Shown here: piece after piece, positions 1-4,924 of the stretch
Numbering within the stretch: the stretch's first letter is position 1
Layout of the letters: each line of letters begins with the position of its first letter
Program-made: the position numbers and the translations under genes
Notes under the pieces: generated by a model
Seen by the model: only the letters and a program-made list of their open reading frames with translations
Databases searched by the model: none
What the model was told of the DNA's origin: nothing
DNA from: Deltaproteobacteria bacterium
Lineage (GTDB): Bacteria; Desulfobacterota; Desulfobacteria; Desulfobacterales; ETH-SRB1
Assembly (NCBI GenBank): GCA_019314185.1
Contig: JAFCZU010000246.1
Span: 1 to 5,256 of the forward strand
Length of the DNA: 5,256 bases
Direction of reading: 5' to 3'

Positions 1-27
1 GGTGAATAACAACAGAAAGGAGAGCGC

Positions 28-315
28 ATGAAAAGAGCAATACTGATCCTATTAATTGTCGCCTGTGTGAGCGGCTGTGCAACTGCCTCCAAGACATACA
101 CTTCCGACGGGAAAGAAGGATATGTCATAAACTGTTCTGGCAGCGCTTTGAACTGGGGCATGTGCTATGAAAAGGCAGGAGAGCTATGTGGATCAAAAGG
201 CTATGAGGTTCTCGAAAAAAGCGGAGATACTGGAGCTATGGTCACCGCTGGCCAGTATGGCCTTTTCGGCGGCTCTGTTATCAATAGAAGCATGGTAATC
301 AAATGCAAAGAATAA
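28..315 (+). CDS. Small secreted lipoprotein, 95 aa
   Basis: The protein opens with a lipoprotein signal: positive MKR, a hydrophobic run (residues 4-13) and a lipobox VSGC with the lipidated Cys at 17. The next residue is Ala, not Asp, so by the usual rule for Gram-negative lipoproteins it would go to the outer membrane. The mature part is only about 79 residues. It has four further Cys (36, 46, 54, 93), enough for two disulfides in the periplasm, and a Gly-rich stretch at 76-82. An AAAGGAG ribosome site lies 7 bases before the ATG, which supports the start. It resembles the many short Cys-containing lipoproteins of proteobacteria with a GY-x-I-x-CSG and W-x-x-CY-x-KAGE-x-C pattern, none with a function I can name. 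It stands alone on the plus strand and ends in a strong hairpin. The lipoprotein call is firm; its role is unknown. Confidence 0.88.
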   Translation: MKRAILILLIVACVSGCATASKTYTSDGKEGYVINCSGSALNWGMCYEKAGELCGSKGYEVLEKSGDTGAMVTAGQYGLFGGSVINRSMVIKCKE

Positions 316-366
316 TGGGGCTTGCAGGGTTTAGGAAGAAAATAAAAAAGTAAAACAAACATAAAT

Positions 367-406
367 CTAACAATGGGCAGGGGTTTTTATCTCTGCCCAT
401 TGTTGG
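367..406 (+). terminator. Hairpin ending the lipoprotein transcript
   Basis: A perfect 12-bp stem (AACAATGGGCAG at 369-380, CTGCCCATTGTT at 393-404) can be extended by a U-G and a C-G pair to 367/406, around a 12-base loop containing TTTTT. It lies about 50 bases past the lipoprotein stop. No run of T follows the stem on either strand, so it is not a textbook intrinsic terminator. It may act as a bidirectional or processing hairpin. Confidence 0.65.
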
Positions 407-690
407 TTGTAGCTATGTAAAATATTGTGCGTTCTCAACCGAGACAGAATTGGTGCAGTAGTTGTGATACCTGCTATCAAACATTCAGCCTTATTCACAG
501 ATGGTTGCGATATTGATATGAAATCAATACCTCAAGCAGCTTGAAATAACTAAAAGAAAATGCCTTTTTCCGGTTAGGCTTCCTACCTGCCTTGACAGGA
601 TAGCGACACGCAACCCTTCCTTGGGGTTAACACACCATACTTACAACCGACTTCAGGCTGGTTGTTATCTCACCATAGATTTATATTTCA

Positions 691-779
691 AAGAACTATT
701 GCCACGCGCGCGTTAGGAGGTGTAACAATACTATAACAATGCTGGCTAAAGACCTATTGCCTCGCGCGCGCGCGTTAGG
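691..779. repeat. Two long direct repeats with CG tracts
   Basis: Copy A (691-717) and copy B (749-779) share the layout AAGA(A/C)CTATTGCC, one variable base, a run of CG dinucleotides, then TTAGG. Outside the CG run only two bases differ. The CG run is four units in A (705-712) and six in B (763-774), so the copies differ by one 4-bp slippage step. Their starts are 58 bases apart. Alternating CG of this length can adopt Z-DNA and is a known substrate for slippage. Confidence 0.8.
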
Positions 780-795
780 CGACCATAAACTCTTT

Positions 796-823
796 TTTAC
801 CGTGTTGGTAAACTCTCTTTTTT
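796..823 (+). terminator. Weak terminator-like hairpin
   Basis: TTTACC (796-801) and GGTAAA (807-812) form a 6-bp stem with a GTGTT loop, followed on the plus strand by CTCTC and a run of T. The stem is AU-rich and no clear gene lies upstream on this strand, so it may be fortuitous. Confidence 0.3.
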
Positions 824-849
824 ATAGTCTTCTAAAACAATATAGCCTT

Positions 850-947
850 GTGCGCATCACTAATGCCTAACCTGGCATCAGGGGAAGTACGTTTTTGCCA
901 AAGGTTCCAACAAATTTCTTGCAAGCGTGCGCGTTGCGGATGCGCAC
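850..947. repeat. Inverted repeat GTGCGCATC, 9 bp perfect
   Basis: GTGCGCATC at 850-858 is exactly complementary to GATGCGCAC at 939-947. The right arm can instead pair locally with GTGCGC at 927-932 (stem 927-932/942-947, 9-base loop). A small hairpin (863-867/874-878) sits inside the long one. The right arm abuts the stop codon of the minus-strand zinc-ribbon gene, so on that strand the local hairpin would be the first structure in the 3' untranslated region. No T run follows, so it is not a standard terminator. Confidence 0.6.
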
Positions 948-948
948 T

Positions 949-1548
949 TTAAAGGTGAATACCGTACCGCTGCCCCATGATTATCCATGAAAGGTTATTC
1001 GCATGGTCAGCCTCTCTGCGCAGGCGGTCGAAAGTTTTCTGGTGCATGTTTTTTGGCTTGAACAGGATAGATTCCATGAGGTTGTTGCTTGCTCCCAGCC
1101 GTGCCCTGATTTTCCTAGCCTTTCGCATGAGACGGTCAGGCCTGCTTTCCTGCTGGCTGGAATAGGTGAAATCATAACAATGGCGGCAGAAGAAATATTT
1201 CCCAGCCCCATATAGAATCGCCACTCGCTTCCAGCACCGGGGACAGAGAAACCATGTCCGGTATCCGCCATAGTTGCAGGATGTACGGTCAAAAGAGATA
1301 GCCTGCTCAACTGATTCCCACTCCCCACCATGGGGCCGGTGCCGATAATTAAGAATCATGCGATCATGTTCCATCCGGAAATCGATGGAGCCTGTCTGTT
1401 CGTCACCCCATGACCATGACAATGAACCAGCGGTGCCAGGCCGAAGATACCTTTGCTTTTTCAGCCACCGAATGTCAATTCGATGCTGGCTTTCAGTCGT
1501 TGTTTTTGAATCCCACCTGTACCAATTGCCTGAACCGGAACCACCCAT
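949..1548 (-). CDS. MGGSGSG-type zinc-ribbon protein, 199 aa
   Basis: The start is set at 1548: GAGAGG lies 6 bases before this ATG, and the resulting N-terminus MGGSGSGNWYRW is typical of a family of phage- and mobile-element-associated proteins. The longer GTG-initiated form (from 1608, 20 extra residues) has only a weak ribosome site. Residues 20-40 carry the RIDIRWLKKQRYLRPG block and 41-75 a Trp-rich, probably beta-rich part. C-NYGGYRTWFLCPRC (91-105) then leads into a zinc ribbon using C102, C105, C121 and C124. A basic tail (139-153, RKARKIRARLG) follows, suggesting nucleic-acid contact. The family is recognised from its pattern, but no function is established for it. It is the last gene of the minus-strand series and lies 116 bases past a possible micro-ORF. 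The zinc ribbon is seen directly; DNA or RNA binding is inference. Confidence 0.85.
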   Translation of the reverse strand: MGGSGSGNWYRWDSKTTTESQHRIDIRWLKKQRYLRPGTAGSLSWSWGDEQTGSIDFRMEHDRMILNYRHRPHGGEWESVEQAISFDRTSCNYGGYRTWFLCPRCWKRVAILYGAGKYFFCRHCYDFTYSSQQESRPDRLMRKARKIRARLGASNNLMESILFKPKNMHQKTFDRLRREADHANNLSWIIMGQRYGIHL

Positions 1549-1662
1549 CTTGCACCTCTCGTTTATTTTTTTATCGAAATCATTAGGTAAATGTAACTTT
1601 GTTTTCACTGCAAATTTACCTTGAAGCCTTTACTTACAAGGGATTACGGCAGTTTTGAAGAA

Positions 1663-1686
1663 GGTTAAAAAACTTCATTTTTAACC
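1663..1686 (-). promoter_or_regulatory. 9-bp hairpin over the micro-ORF end
   Basis: GGTTAAAAA (1663-1671) and TTTTTAACC (1678-1686) are exact complements around a 6-base loop. On the minus strand the hairpin covers the last codons and the TAA of the micro-ORF. A ribosome translating the peptide would therefore melt it. It has no GC-rich stem or trailing T run, so a transcription terminator is unlikely. Confidence 0.4.
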
Positions 1687-1718
1687 ATAAAACAGCACAT
1701 TTCTTTTCTGTTCGCCAT
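1665..1718 (-). CDS. Possible 17-residue leader peptide
   Basis: An ATG at 1716-1718 is preceded, at a spacing of 6 bases, by the very strong ribosome site AAAGGAGGG (1725-1733). This is as good as any site in the window. The frame reads MANRKEMCCFMVKNEVF and then stops. The end of the frame and its stop codon lie in a perfect 9-bp hairpin (1663-1671/1678-1686, loop ACTTCA). A strong ribosome site, a tiny frame and a hairpin over its end recall leader peptides that regulate a downstream gene, here the zinc-ribbon gene starting 116 bases later. It could also be the remnant of a longer gene. No enrichment for one amino acid is seen beyond two adjacent Cys. Confidence 0.35.
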   Translation of the reverse strand: MANRKEMCCFMVKNEVF

Positions 1719-1740
1719 GATTAACCCTCCTTTGAGCTTT

Positions 1741-1820
1741 GTCTGTTATCCGACCAACCCATCCGAGCCTACCGAGCTTTCGTGCCGGATACTGAGCTAC
1801 CCTCCCATAAAGAGTCTTTA
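1741..1820 (-). other. Possible structured leader, tRNA-like start
   Basis: Read on the minus strand, this stretch starts with the 13-bp odd palindrome TAAAGAGTCTTTA (1808-1820), then GGGAGGGTAGCTCAG, which resembles the 5' end of a tRNA. AGCTC or GGCTC recurs four times between 1798 and 1733. TATCCG (minus 1791-1786) can pair with either CGGAT (1765-1761) or CGGATA (1752-1747), giving two exclusive folds. There is no matching D-stem partner, no anticodon arm and no TTCRA loop, so it is not a tRNA gene. It lies just upstream of the micro-ORF and could be its untranslated leader. Confidence 0.3.
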
Positions 1821-1821
1821 A

Positions 1822-1994
1822 GAATAGTGTTCTTTTTGACACACGTTAGAAAATTCACTTTTCTGCTCTAACCTCATGGCCCGCAAGCGTTTGCTTCAAT
1901 TTTGCCTATTTTTCTGTTTTCCCTAAAAATGCTTAACGTGTGTTCTTTTTGACACACGTTGGGGGGTTAACGTGTGTTCTTTTAAACACCTATA
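1822..1994. repeat. Three copies of a 26-bp palindromic element
   Basis: The middle copy (1935-1960) is intact: AACGTGTGT, spacer TCTTTTTG, ACACACGTT, i.e. 9-bp perfect arms. The first copy (1822-1847) keeps the last 21 bases exactly but has a decayed left arm. The third (1969-1994) keeps the left arm and spacer start (17 bases from 1967 identical to 1933-1949) but has a decayed right arm. Copies 2 and 3 are 34 bases apart with a G6 run between them; copy 1 lies 113 bases away. All sit directly beyond the 3' end of the winged-helix gene. The pattern suits binding sites for a dimeric protein, such as iterons or an operator array. No other origin feature such as a DnaA box was found nearby. Confidence 0.75.
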
Positions 1995-2610
1995 AATGTT
2001 TTTTTCGTTTTTCTAAAATATCTTTTTTCATCTTGGGGTTATTCATCAGTAAAGCCCACCCTCTGCCCTGCCTTGTGTCTTTCCGCCGGGGTTTCCGGGC
2101 CGGTTTAAAATCTTCGGTTCCGTATTCTTTCCAACGAGTATCAAGCCAATATTTTGAACAATCAGCCATCCCTTTAAGCGGCTTTCGGCCTCCCTTTCCC
2201 TGATGTACAATATCCAAGAATCCTTTGCTTTGCAGCTCATCTATACCATTGCGAAATTGGTTTTTTGAAAAGCCTTTTTCGACTGCTTCACGAACAGGGA
2301 AAATTATATTTCCGTTATTTTCAACAAACCATTTTTTCTTGCTGGCCTGCTTCATTATTCGTTTTGCAAGAAAATCCTGCAAAAGTAGCATGGCGACCCT
2401 GCTAAGGCCCCGGTAAACTCCTGACTCCAGCATCTCTTTTGGGATATAAATTTTAGGTTCTGCGGTTTCAATTTCTGGATTTTCCCACGAAGCCCCGGGA
2501 TTCGCTTCATTCCAGCGTTTAACCCTTGCATTTTTTTTCTTTATGTTTTCTTCAATCGACGCCACTGTTCCCCCGGAAAATTTTGGCCGGTAGCATGTCC
2601 GGGGGAACAT
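1990..2610 (-). CDS. Winged-helix replication-type protein, 206 aa
   Basis: The protein has a basic N-terminal part (20-35). The core at 66-165 contains a helical block (LSRVAMLLLQDFLAKR, 69-84), then NNGNIIFPVREAVEKGFSKNQ (98-118), a recognition-helix-like RNGIDELQSKGFLDIVHQG (120-138), and a C-terminal CSKYWLDTRWKEYGTEDF (151-168). The tail (169-206) is very basic. The pattern of an element read as NNG-x-I, xREAV, FRNGIDELxxKGFLDIxHxG and then SKYxLxxRWKxYGTxDF is one I know from uncharacterised phage and plasmid proteins with a winged-helix fold. Some sit at replication loci, but the role is not established here. The ATG at 2610 has a poor ribosome site. A GTG at 2563-2565 with GGGGG four bases upstream is a real alternative and would remove 15 residues. 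The 12-bp inverted repeat at 2566-2609 lies exactly between the two starts. Confidence 0.75.
   Translation of the reverse strand: MFPRTCYRPKFSGGTVASIEENIKKKNARVKRWNEANPGASWENPEIETAEPKIYIPKEMLESGVYRGLSRVAMLLLQDFLAKRIMKQASKKKWFVENNGNIIFPVREAVEKGFSKNQFRNGIDELQSKGFLDIVHQGKGGRKPLKGMADCSKYWLDTRWKEYGTEDFKPARKPRRKDTRQGRGWALLMNNPKMKKDILEKRKKHL
2566..2609 (-). promoter_or_regulatory. 12-bp inverted repeat at gene start
   Basis: TGTTCCCCCGGA (2566-2577) is the exact complement of TCCGGGGGAACA (2598-2609), with a 20-base spacer that holds AAAATTTT and GGCCGG. If translation starts at the GTG at 2565, the repeat is directly upstream and one arm includes the putative GGGGG ribosome site, so an RNA hairpin would hide it. 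As DNA it could be an operator for a dimeric repressor. If translation starts at 2610, the repeat is inside the coding region. Confidence 0.65.
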
Positions 2611-2727
2611 ACTATTTTTTCACCACATTGGCGCCGACCAAACGTTGTTTTAGTTTTCAACATCAATCCTGCTTTTCGCTATATATTTTTCAACCAGACA
2701 GCCTGTTTTATACTTTCTCGTTGCTTC

Positions 2728-3117
2728 CTATGCTCTAAGGTATGTCTTTTCTGTTTTTCTCTCAAAATATGGCTCTATATAGCCATTTTTCGGCAAGGAT
2801 TTGATTTCTGTTGACCTGTCCGTCTTTGTTTGTCGATATGGAAATAACGAGCAATCAATAGCCGGGCATTTGGTCACTTCCGCAGCCTGTCCGTCCATAC
2901 ACCAAAGACAATATTTACGGATTGCCTTTGCCCTGGCTTTGGCGTTCTGTTTTCCCTCACCAGACCTGAAAAGATAAAGATCACAATCGTCAAATTCACA
3001 GTTAGTAACTTCTTTATAAGACCATCCAGCACAGTTTAAACATCTTTCCCGAATAGCCTTTCTTCTGTTTAGATCAACTACTTTCAAGCCGTTTTTCCCA
3101 AGGATTGAAACTTTCAT
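2728..3117 (-). CDS. Tandem Cys4 repeat protein, 129 aa
   Basis: Two copies of one small motif make up most of the protein: C26-x2-C29-x10-C40-x4-C45 and C70-x2-C73-x10-C84-x4-C89. The Cys spacing is identical, the period is exactly 44 residues, and each copy begins (R/A)KAIR and ends near LF-x-(S/Y)-R. Each copy can bind one metal ion, most likely zinc. Single- and double-motif proteins with the (R)KAIRxYCxxCMxG and CPxxDCxLxPYR signature occur in prophages of many proteobacteria, without a proven function. The start is well supported: AGGAGG at 3125-3130 with 7 bases to the ATG, overlapping TAATG. The gene lies 120 bases beyond the HTH pair and 118 before the winged-helix gene. Zinc binding is inference from Cys geometry; the duplication is seen directly. 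Confidence 0.85.
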   Translation of the reverse strand: MKVSILGKNGLKVVDLNRRKAIRERCLNCAGWSYKEVTNCEFDDCDLYLFRSGEGKQNAKARAKAIRKYCLWCMDGQAAEVTKCPAIDCSLFPYRQTKTDRSTEIKSLPKNGYIEPYFERKTEKTYLRA

Positions 3118-3237
3118 TAATCGGCCTCCTGGTTTTTTTTGTGAAAGCTGAGCATGTATTACAAACCTTCAACCGGACACTTAGAAACCCCTGATGGGTA
3201 TTTTTGCAGTACGGGTCAAAACTGGTTATTTCAATAT

Positions 3238-3447
3238 TCACGTCCTCAAAACCTCTTCTACAATACTATCTATCTCGTTATCCGACACCGAATAAGACTC
3301 TAAGAAGTTATCCAACTGTTCAAACTTGATTAGTATGGTTCCTCTCACCTTCGAATATGGCAGGCCGGCCTTTAGCCATGTGCGAACAGTGCGTGATGAT
3401 ACATCAGAACGCTCAGCAATAGTTTTAACCTTCCCCCAGGCTTTCAT
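3238..3447 (-). CDS. Small HTH protein, excisionase-like, 69 aa
   Basis: Residues 5-52 form a winged HTH: VKTIAERSDVSSRTVRTWLKAGLP is the helix-turn-helix, followed by a short wing (VRGTILI) and a helix ending LDNFLESY. This is the layout of the excisionase/AlpA/HTH_17 type, which binds DNA sites in mobile elements or acts as an activator. The last 15 residues are acidic. Its ATG overlaps the TGA of the preceding XRE gene as ATGA (3444-3447), so translation is probably coupled, and no strong ribosome site of its own is seen. Which job it does, excision or regulation, cannot be told without the integrase, which is not in the window. Confidence 0.82.
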   Translation of the reverse strand: MKAWGKVKTIAERSDVSSRTVRTWLKAGLPYSKVRGTILIKFEQLDNFLESYSVSDNEIDSIVEEVLRT

Positions 3448-3656
3448 TGGGCAGCCGTCCCTTTTTCAAAACACTCTTCAGGCTTAAGGCCCAATACCCG
3501 GCCAACTGAAATCACTCGGTGATCGTTATTTTTTGGCTTTACGATTCCGCAGAGAAGTTTTGACAGAACTGATGGGTCAACTCCTGCCTCATGAGCGATT
3601 TTGTACGCTCTTTTTTCTGAAAGTCTAACTCCAGCGATAAATTTGTGGCTGATCAT
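3444..3656 (-). CDS. XRE/Cro-type HTH regulator, 70 aa
   Basis: Almost the whole protein is one lambda-repressor-like HTH: RAYKIAHEAGVDPSVLSKLL (16-35) contains the two core helices, and the following KPKNNDHRVISVGRVLGLKPEECF (40-63) matches the end of the XRE fold. There is no dimerisation or cleavage domain, so it is of the Cro size class. GGAGG lies 5 bases before the ATG, a good start. The gene is the first of a two-gene unit with the excisionase-like gene. A 14-bp hairpin begins about 10 bases upstream of the ribosome site, making it both the terminator of the previous gene and a candidate operator or leader. A repressor role over this element is inference. Confidence 0.85.
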   Translation of the reverse strand: MISHKFIAGVRLSEKRAYKIAHEAGVDPSVLSKLLCGIVKPKNNDHRVISVGRVLGLKPEECFEKGTAAQ

Positions 3657-3668
3657 TTTAACCTCCGC

Positions 3669-3712
3669 AAAAACAAAAAAAGGGTAACAGTAAATAAAAC
3701 TGCTACCCTTTT
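3669..3712 (-). terminator. Strong terminator before the HTH pair
   Basis: AAAAGGGTAACAGT (3678-3691) and ACTGCTACCCTTTT (3699-3712) form a 14-bp stem with a 7-base loop. The single mismatch is a G-U pair on the minus strand and an A-C mismatch on the plus strand. On the minus strand the stem is followed by T7-G-T5. Both points mark it as an intrinsic terminator for the zinc-ribbon gene ending at 3756. It sits unusually close to the ribosome site of the next gene. Confidence 0.85.
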
Positions 3713-3755
3713 ATAAAATCTTGATTCTTCCGTCAGAGAGAGTGTTACTTTTGCG

Positions 3756-4616
3756 CTACTTTTTTTTTAATTTCATCTTTTTTCTGTAATTTTTTTGGTA
3801 ATCGGGGTCAAAGAGATTGTGTGTTTCGATGCCTTTTCCCTTACATTCCTCACAAAGCAATTGAGTCCGCCAATTGTATTTGTCAGGTATATATTTGGAA
3901 TGGCAGTTAATACATATTTTAATTCCACGAACTTCAGGATTGTGTTTATATTCTTTCCAATTGAATCGGCTGCCGCATTGTGGGCAAGTAATAAAATGGT
4001 TGTCAAAGTCATACTCTTCCTTTAACTCAATAATATCACTAATGCTAATTCTATAGTCACATCCCGGGCAAACCGTATGTTCTTTCCACGGACTCCAGAT
4101 TATCTTTTTGCATTTTGAGCAGGGTGAATCATATTTGAAGTTCTTGTTGATTTTTCCACAGGAAGGACATTCAGCATTATTATCCTTATCCGAAAAAAAG
4201 CCTGACTTGCCCCAGCCCCCTTTTGGGAGGTGGCAAAAGGCACTGATTGGTTTTTCGTTATATTTTTTTAAGGTTTTATTTATGCCTTTTAGAATGCCAC
4301 GCATTCTTTCCTCCTGAACGTATATCAAGGAGCGAGTTTGGCCTGTTAGATCTTTGCTTATTTCGACTTCTTCTCCAACGAGCCTTAGCCGTTTGATATC
4401 GTTTGTTTCAAGAGCCTTTTTCATATCGATATCGATTTCAGCTTCAAGTGCTTTGACATAGATCAATAACAATTCATAAACATAGAAACCTAATTCGGGC
4501 AAAGTGAGAGCATTAAGATAATTATTAATTTTGCTACGGGTTTTAGAATCATGTATAAATTCCTTGATAGCAGGTGGTATATCTTTGTCTGGAAAGTTGG
4601 CAGGATTTTTCGGCAT
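3756..4616 (-). CDS. Triple-zinc-ribbon protein, 286 aa
   Basis: The start is placed at 4616 because AGGAGG (4624-4629) lies 7 bases before this ATG. The longer frame from 4685 has no good site and would lie inside a hairpin-forming leader. Residues 13-120 are helical and charged, with a Leu/Tyr-rich stretch (37-57) and no clear membrane segment. The C-terminal half carries three zinc ribbons: C150/C153 with C166/C169, C183/C186 with C211/C214, and C235/C238 with C255/C258. Both the first and the middle ribbon follow the CP-x-CG/CPGC style. The extreme C-terminus is a Lys-rich tail (KKMKLKKK). I do not recognise a named family. The Cys pattern suggests a nucleic-acid- or protein-binding scaffold. 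It has its own strong promoter and terminator, so it forms a single-gene transcript upstream of the HTH pair. Confidence 0.83.
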   Translation of the reverse strand: MPKNPANFPDKDIPPAIKEFIHDSKTRSKINNYLNALTLPELGFYVYELLLIYVKALEAEIDIDMKKALETNDIKRLRLVGEEVEISKDLTGQTRSLIYVQEERMRGILKGINKTLKKYNEKPISAFCHLPKGGWGKSGFFSDKDNNAECPSCGKINKNFKYDSPCSKCKKIIWSPWKEHTVCPGCDYRISISDIIELKEEYDFDNHFITCPQCGSRFNWKEYKHNPEVRGIKICINCHSKYIPDKYNWRTQLLCEECKGKGIETHNLFDPDYQKNYRKKMKLKKK

Positions 4617-4635
4617 GTTTGCGCCTCCTGTAACG

Positions 4636-4703
4636 CCCTGGAAAGTTATCCAGGGGAGGCCGGTCAGGATTCCGGTTTTCAGCACGTCTGCTTATCCCCT
4701 GGA
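4636..4703 (-). promoter_or_regulatory. Competing hairpins in the mRNA leader
   Basis: In the roughly 90-base leader of the triple-zinc-ribbon gene, CCAGGG(G) at 4650-4656 can pair with CCCTGG at 4636-4641 (8-base loop) or with CCCCTGG at 4697-4703. The two pairings exclude each other. The near one ends seven bases upstream of the AGGAGG site. A third short pair, CCGG at 4660-4663 and 4672-4675, lies between. The layout suits an attenuator or riboregulator, but the ligand, if any, is unknown. Confidence 0.45.
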
Positions 4704-4714
4704 AGTTGGTGTAA

Positions 4715-4743
4715 ATTATAGTCTGTTTATGGTAGCTTTGCAA
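4715..4743 (-). promoter_or_regulatory. Sigma70-type promoter, minus strand
   Basis: On the minus strand TTGCAA (4743-4738) and TATAAT (4720-4715) are separated by exactly 17 bases, the ideal spacing. The -10 is a perfect consensus and the -35 matches four of six. Transcription would start near 4708 and lead into the triple-zinc-ribbon gene after a leader of about 90 bases. Confidence 0.78.
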
Positions 4744-4856
4744 ATCATGGAAAATGGTTGCGTATAGGTTGTAAAACATGGTAAAAAATAAGCAACTCTC
4801 AATGTATCGCTTCTAATAATATCAAGTAGTTATAACCCATCCTGCAAACGGCGGAT

Positions 4857-4916
4857 TTGACAATATTCATGAAAGCCTATTGAAAAGATTATAAAAATTT
4901 AGAAGACTTTTATAAT
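4857..4916 (+). promoter_or_regulatory. Putative promoter/operator of radical SAM gene
   Basis: ATTATAAAA (4888-4896) and TTTTATAAT (4908-4916) are a perfect 9-bp inverted repeat with an 11-base loop. The right arm contains a perfect TATAAT (4911-4916) suitable as a -10. The best -35 candidates are poorly spaced: TTGAAA at 4880-4885 is 25 bases away, and TTGACA at 4857-4862 faces only TATTGA at 15 bases. An activator-dependent promoter with the palindrome as binding site is plausible. Confidence 0.4.
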
Positions 4917-4924
4917 TGTAGCCA

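Larger units (their letters stand above)
405..948. other. Gene-free, hairpin-rich region
   Basis: I see no convincing gene in these roughly 540 bases. The stretch holds a chain of short perfect inverted repeats: 511-517/523-529, 532-536/540-544, 586-589/596-599, 612-616/624-628, 643-648/660-665, 796-801/807-812 and 863-867/874-878. It also holds two long direct repeats (691-779) and one long-range inverted repeat (850-947). The heptamer GTTAGGC recurs at 573 and 774, GTTAGGA at 712, and the complement GCCTAAC at 865. An open plus frame runs from 679 to 990 with a single TAA at 868. It has no usable ribosome site and I do not call it as a gene. The region may be a structured RNA or a decayed repetitive element. 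Confidence 0.5.

Noticed and set aside
691..779. CRISPR array
   Set aside because: Only two repeat copies, unequal in length, with no further units and no cas gene.
739..870. 43-residue ORF on the plus strand
   Set aside because: The only purine-rich site (715-720) is 18 bases from the ATG, too far, and the frame runs through the CG repeat.
573..871. Integron attC sites built on GTTAGGC/GCCTAAC
   Set aside because: The heptamers are in the wrong order (GTTRRRY before RYYYAAC), have no suitable partners upstream, and no cassette genes or integrase are seen.
977..1331. Extra frames across the zinc-ribbon gene on both strands
   Set aside because: They lie wholly within the supported gene, lack ribosome sites and show no recognisable motif.
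1549..1608. Longer N-terminus for the MGGSGSG protein (GTG start at 1608)
   Set aside because: Weak ribosome site there, while the ATG at 1548 has GAGAGG at 6 bases and gives the typical MGGSGSG start.
1733..1808. tRNA gene on the minus strand
   Set aside because: Only the 5' end resembles a tRNA. The D-stem partner, anticodon arm, TTCRA loop and matching acceptor 3' half are missing.
3118..3156. 12-residue ORF (MLSFHKKNQEAD) just before the 129-aa gene
   Set aside because: No good ribosome site; its overlap with the next start (TAATG) is probably chance.
3183..3206. Terminator at AAACCCCTGATGGGTATTTTT-like hairpin
   Set aside because: The stem is only 4 bp and is oriented on the plus strand, where no gene needs ending.
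4617..4685. Longer N-terminus for the triple-zinc-ribbon protein
   Set aside because: Its start codon is a GTG without a clear site, and the extension lies in the hairpin leader. AGGAGG precedes the ATG at 4616.
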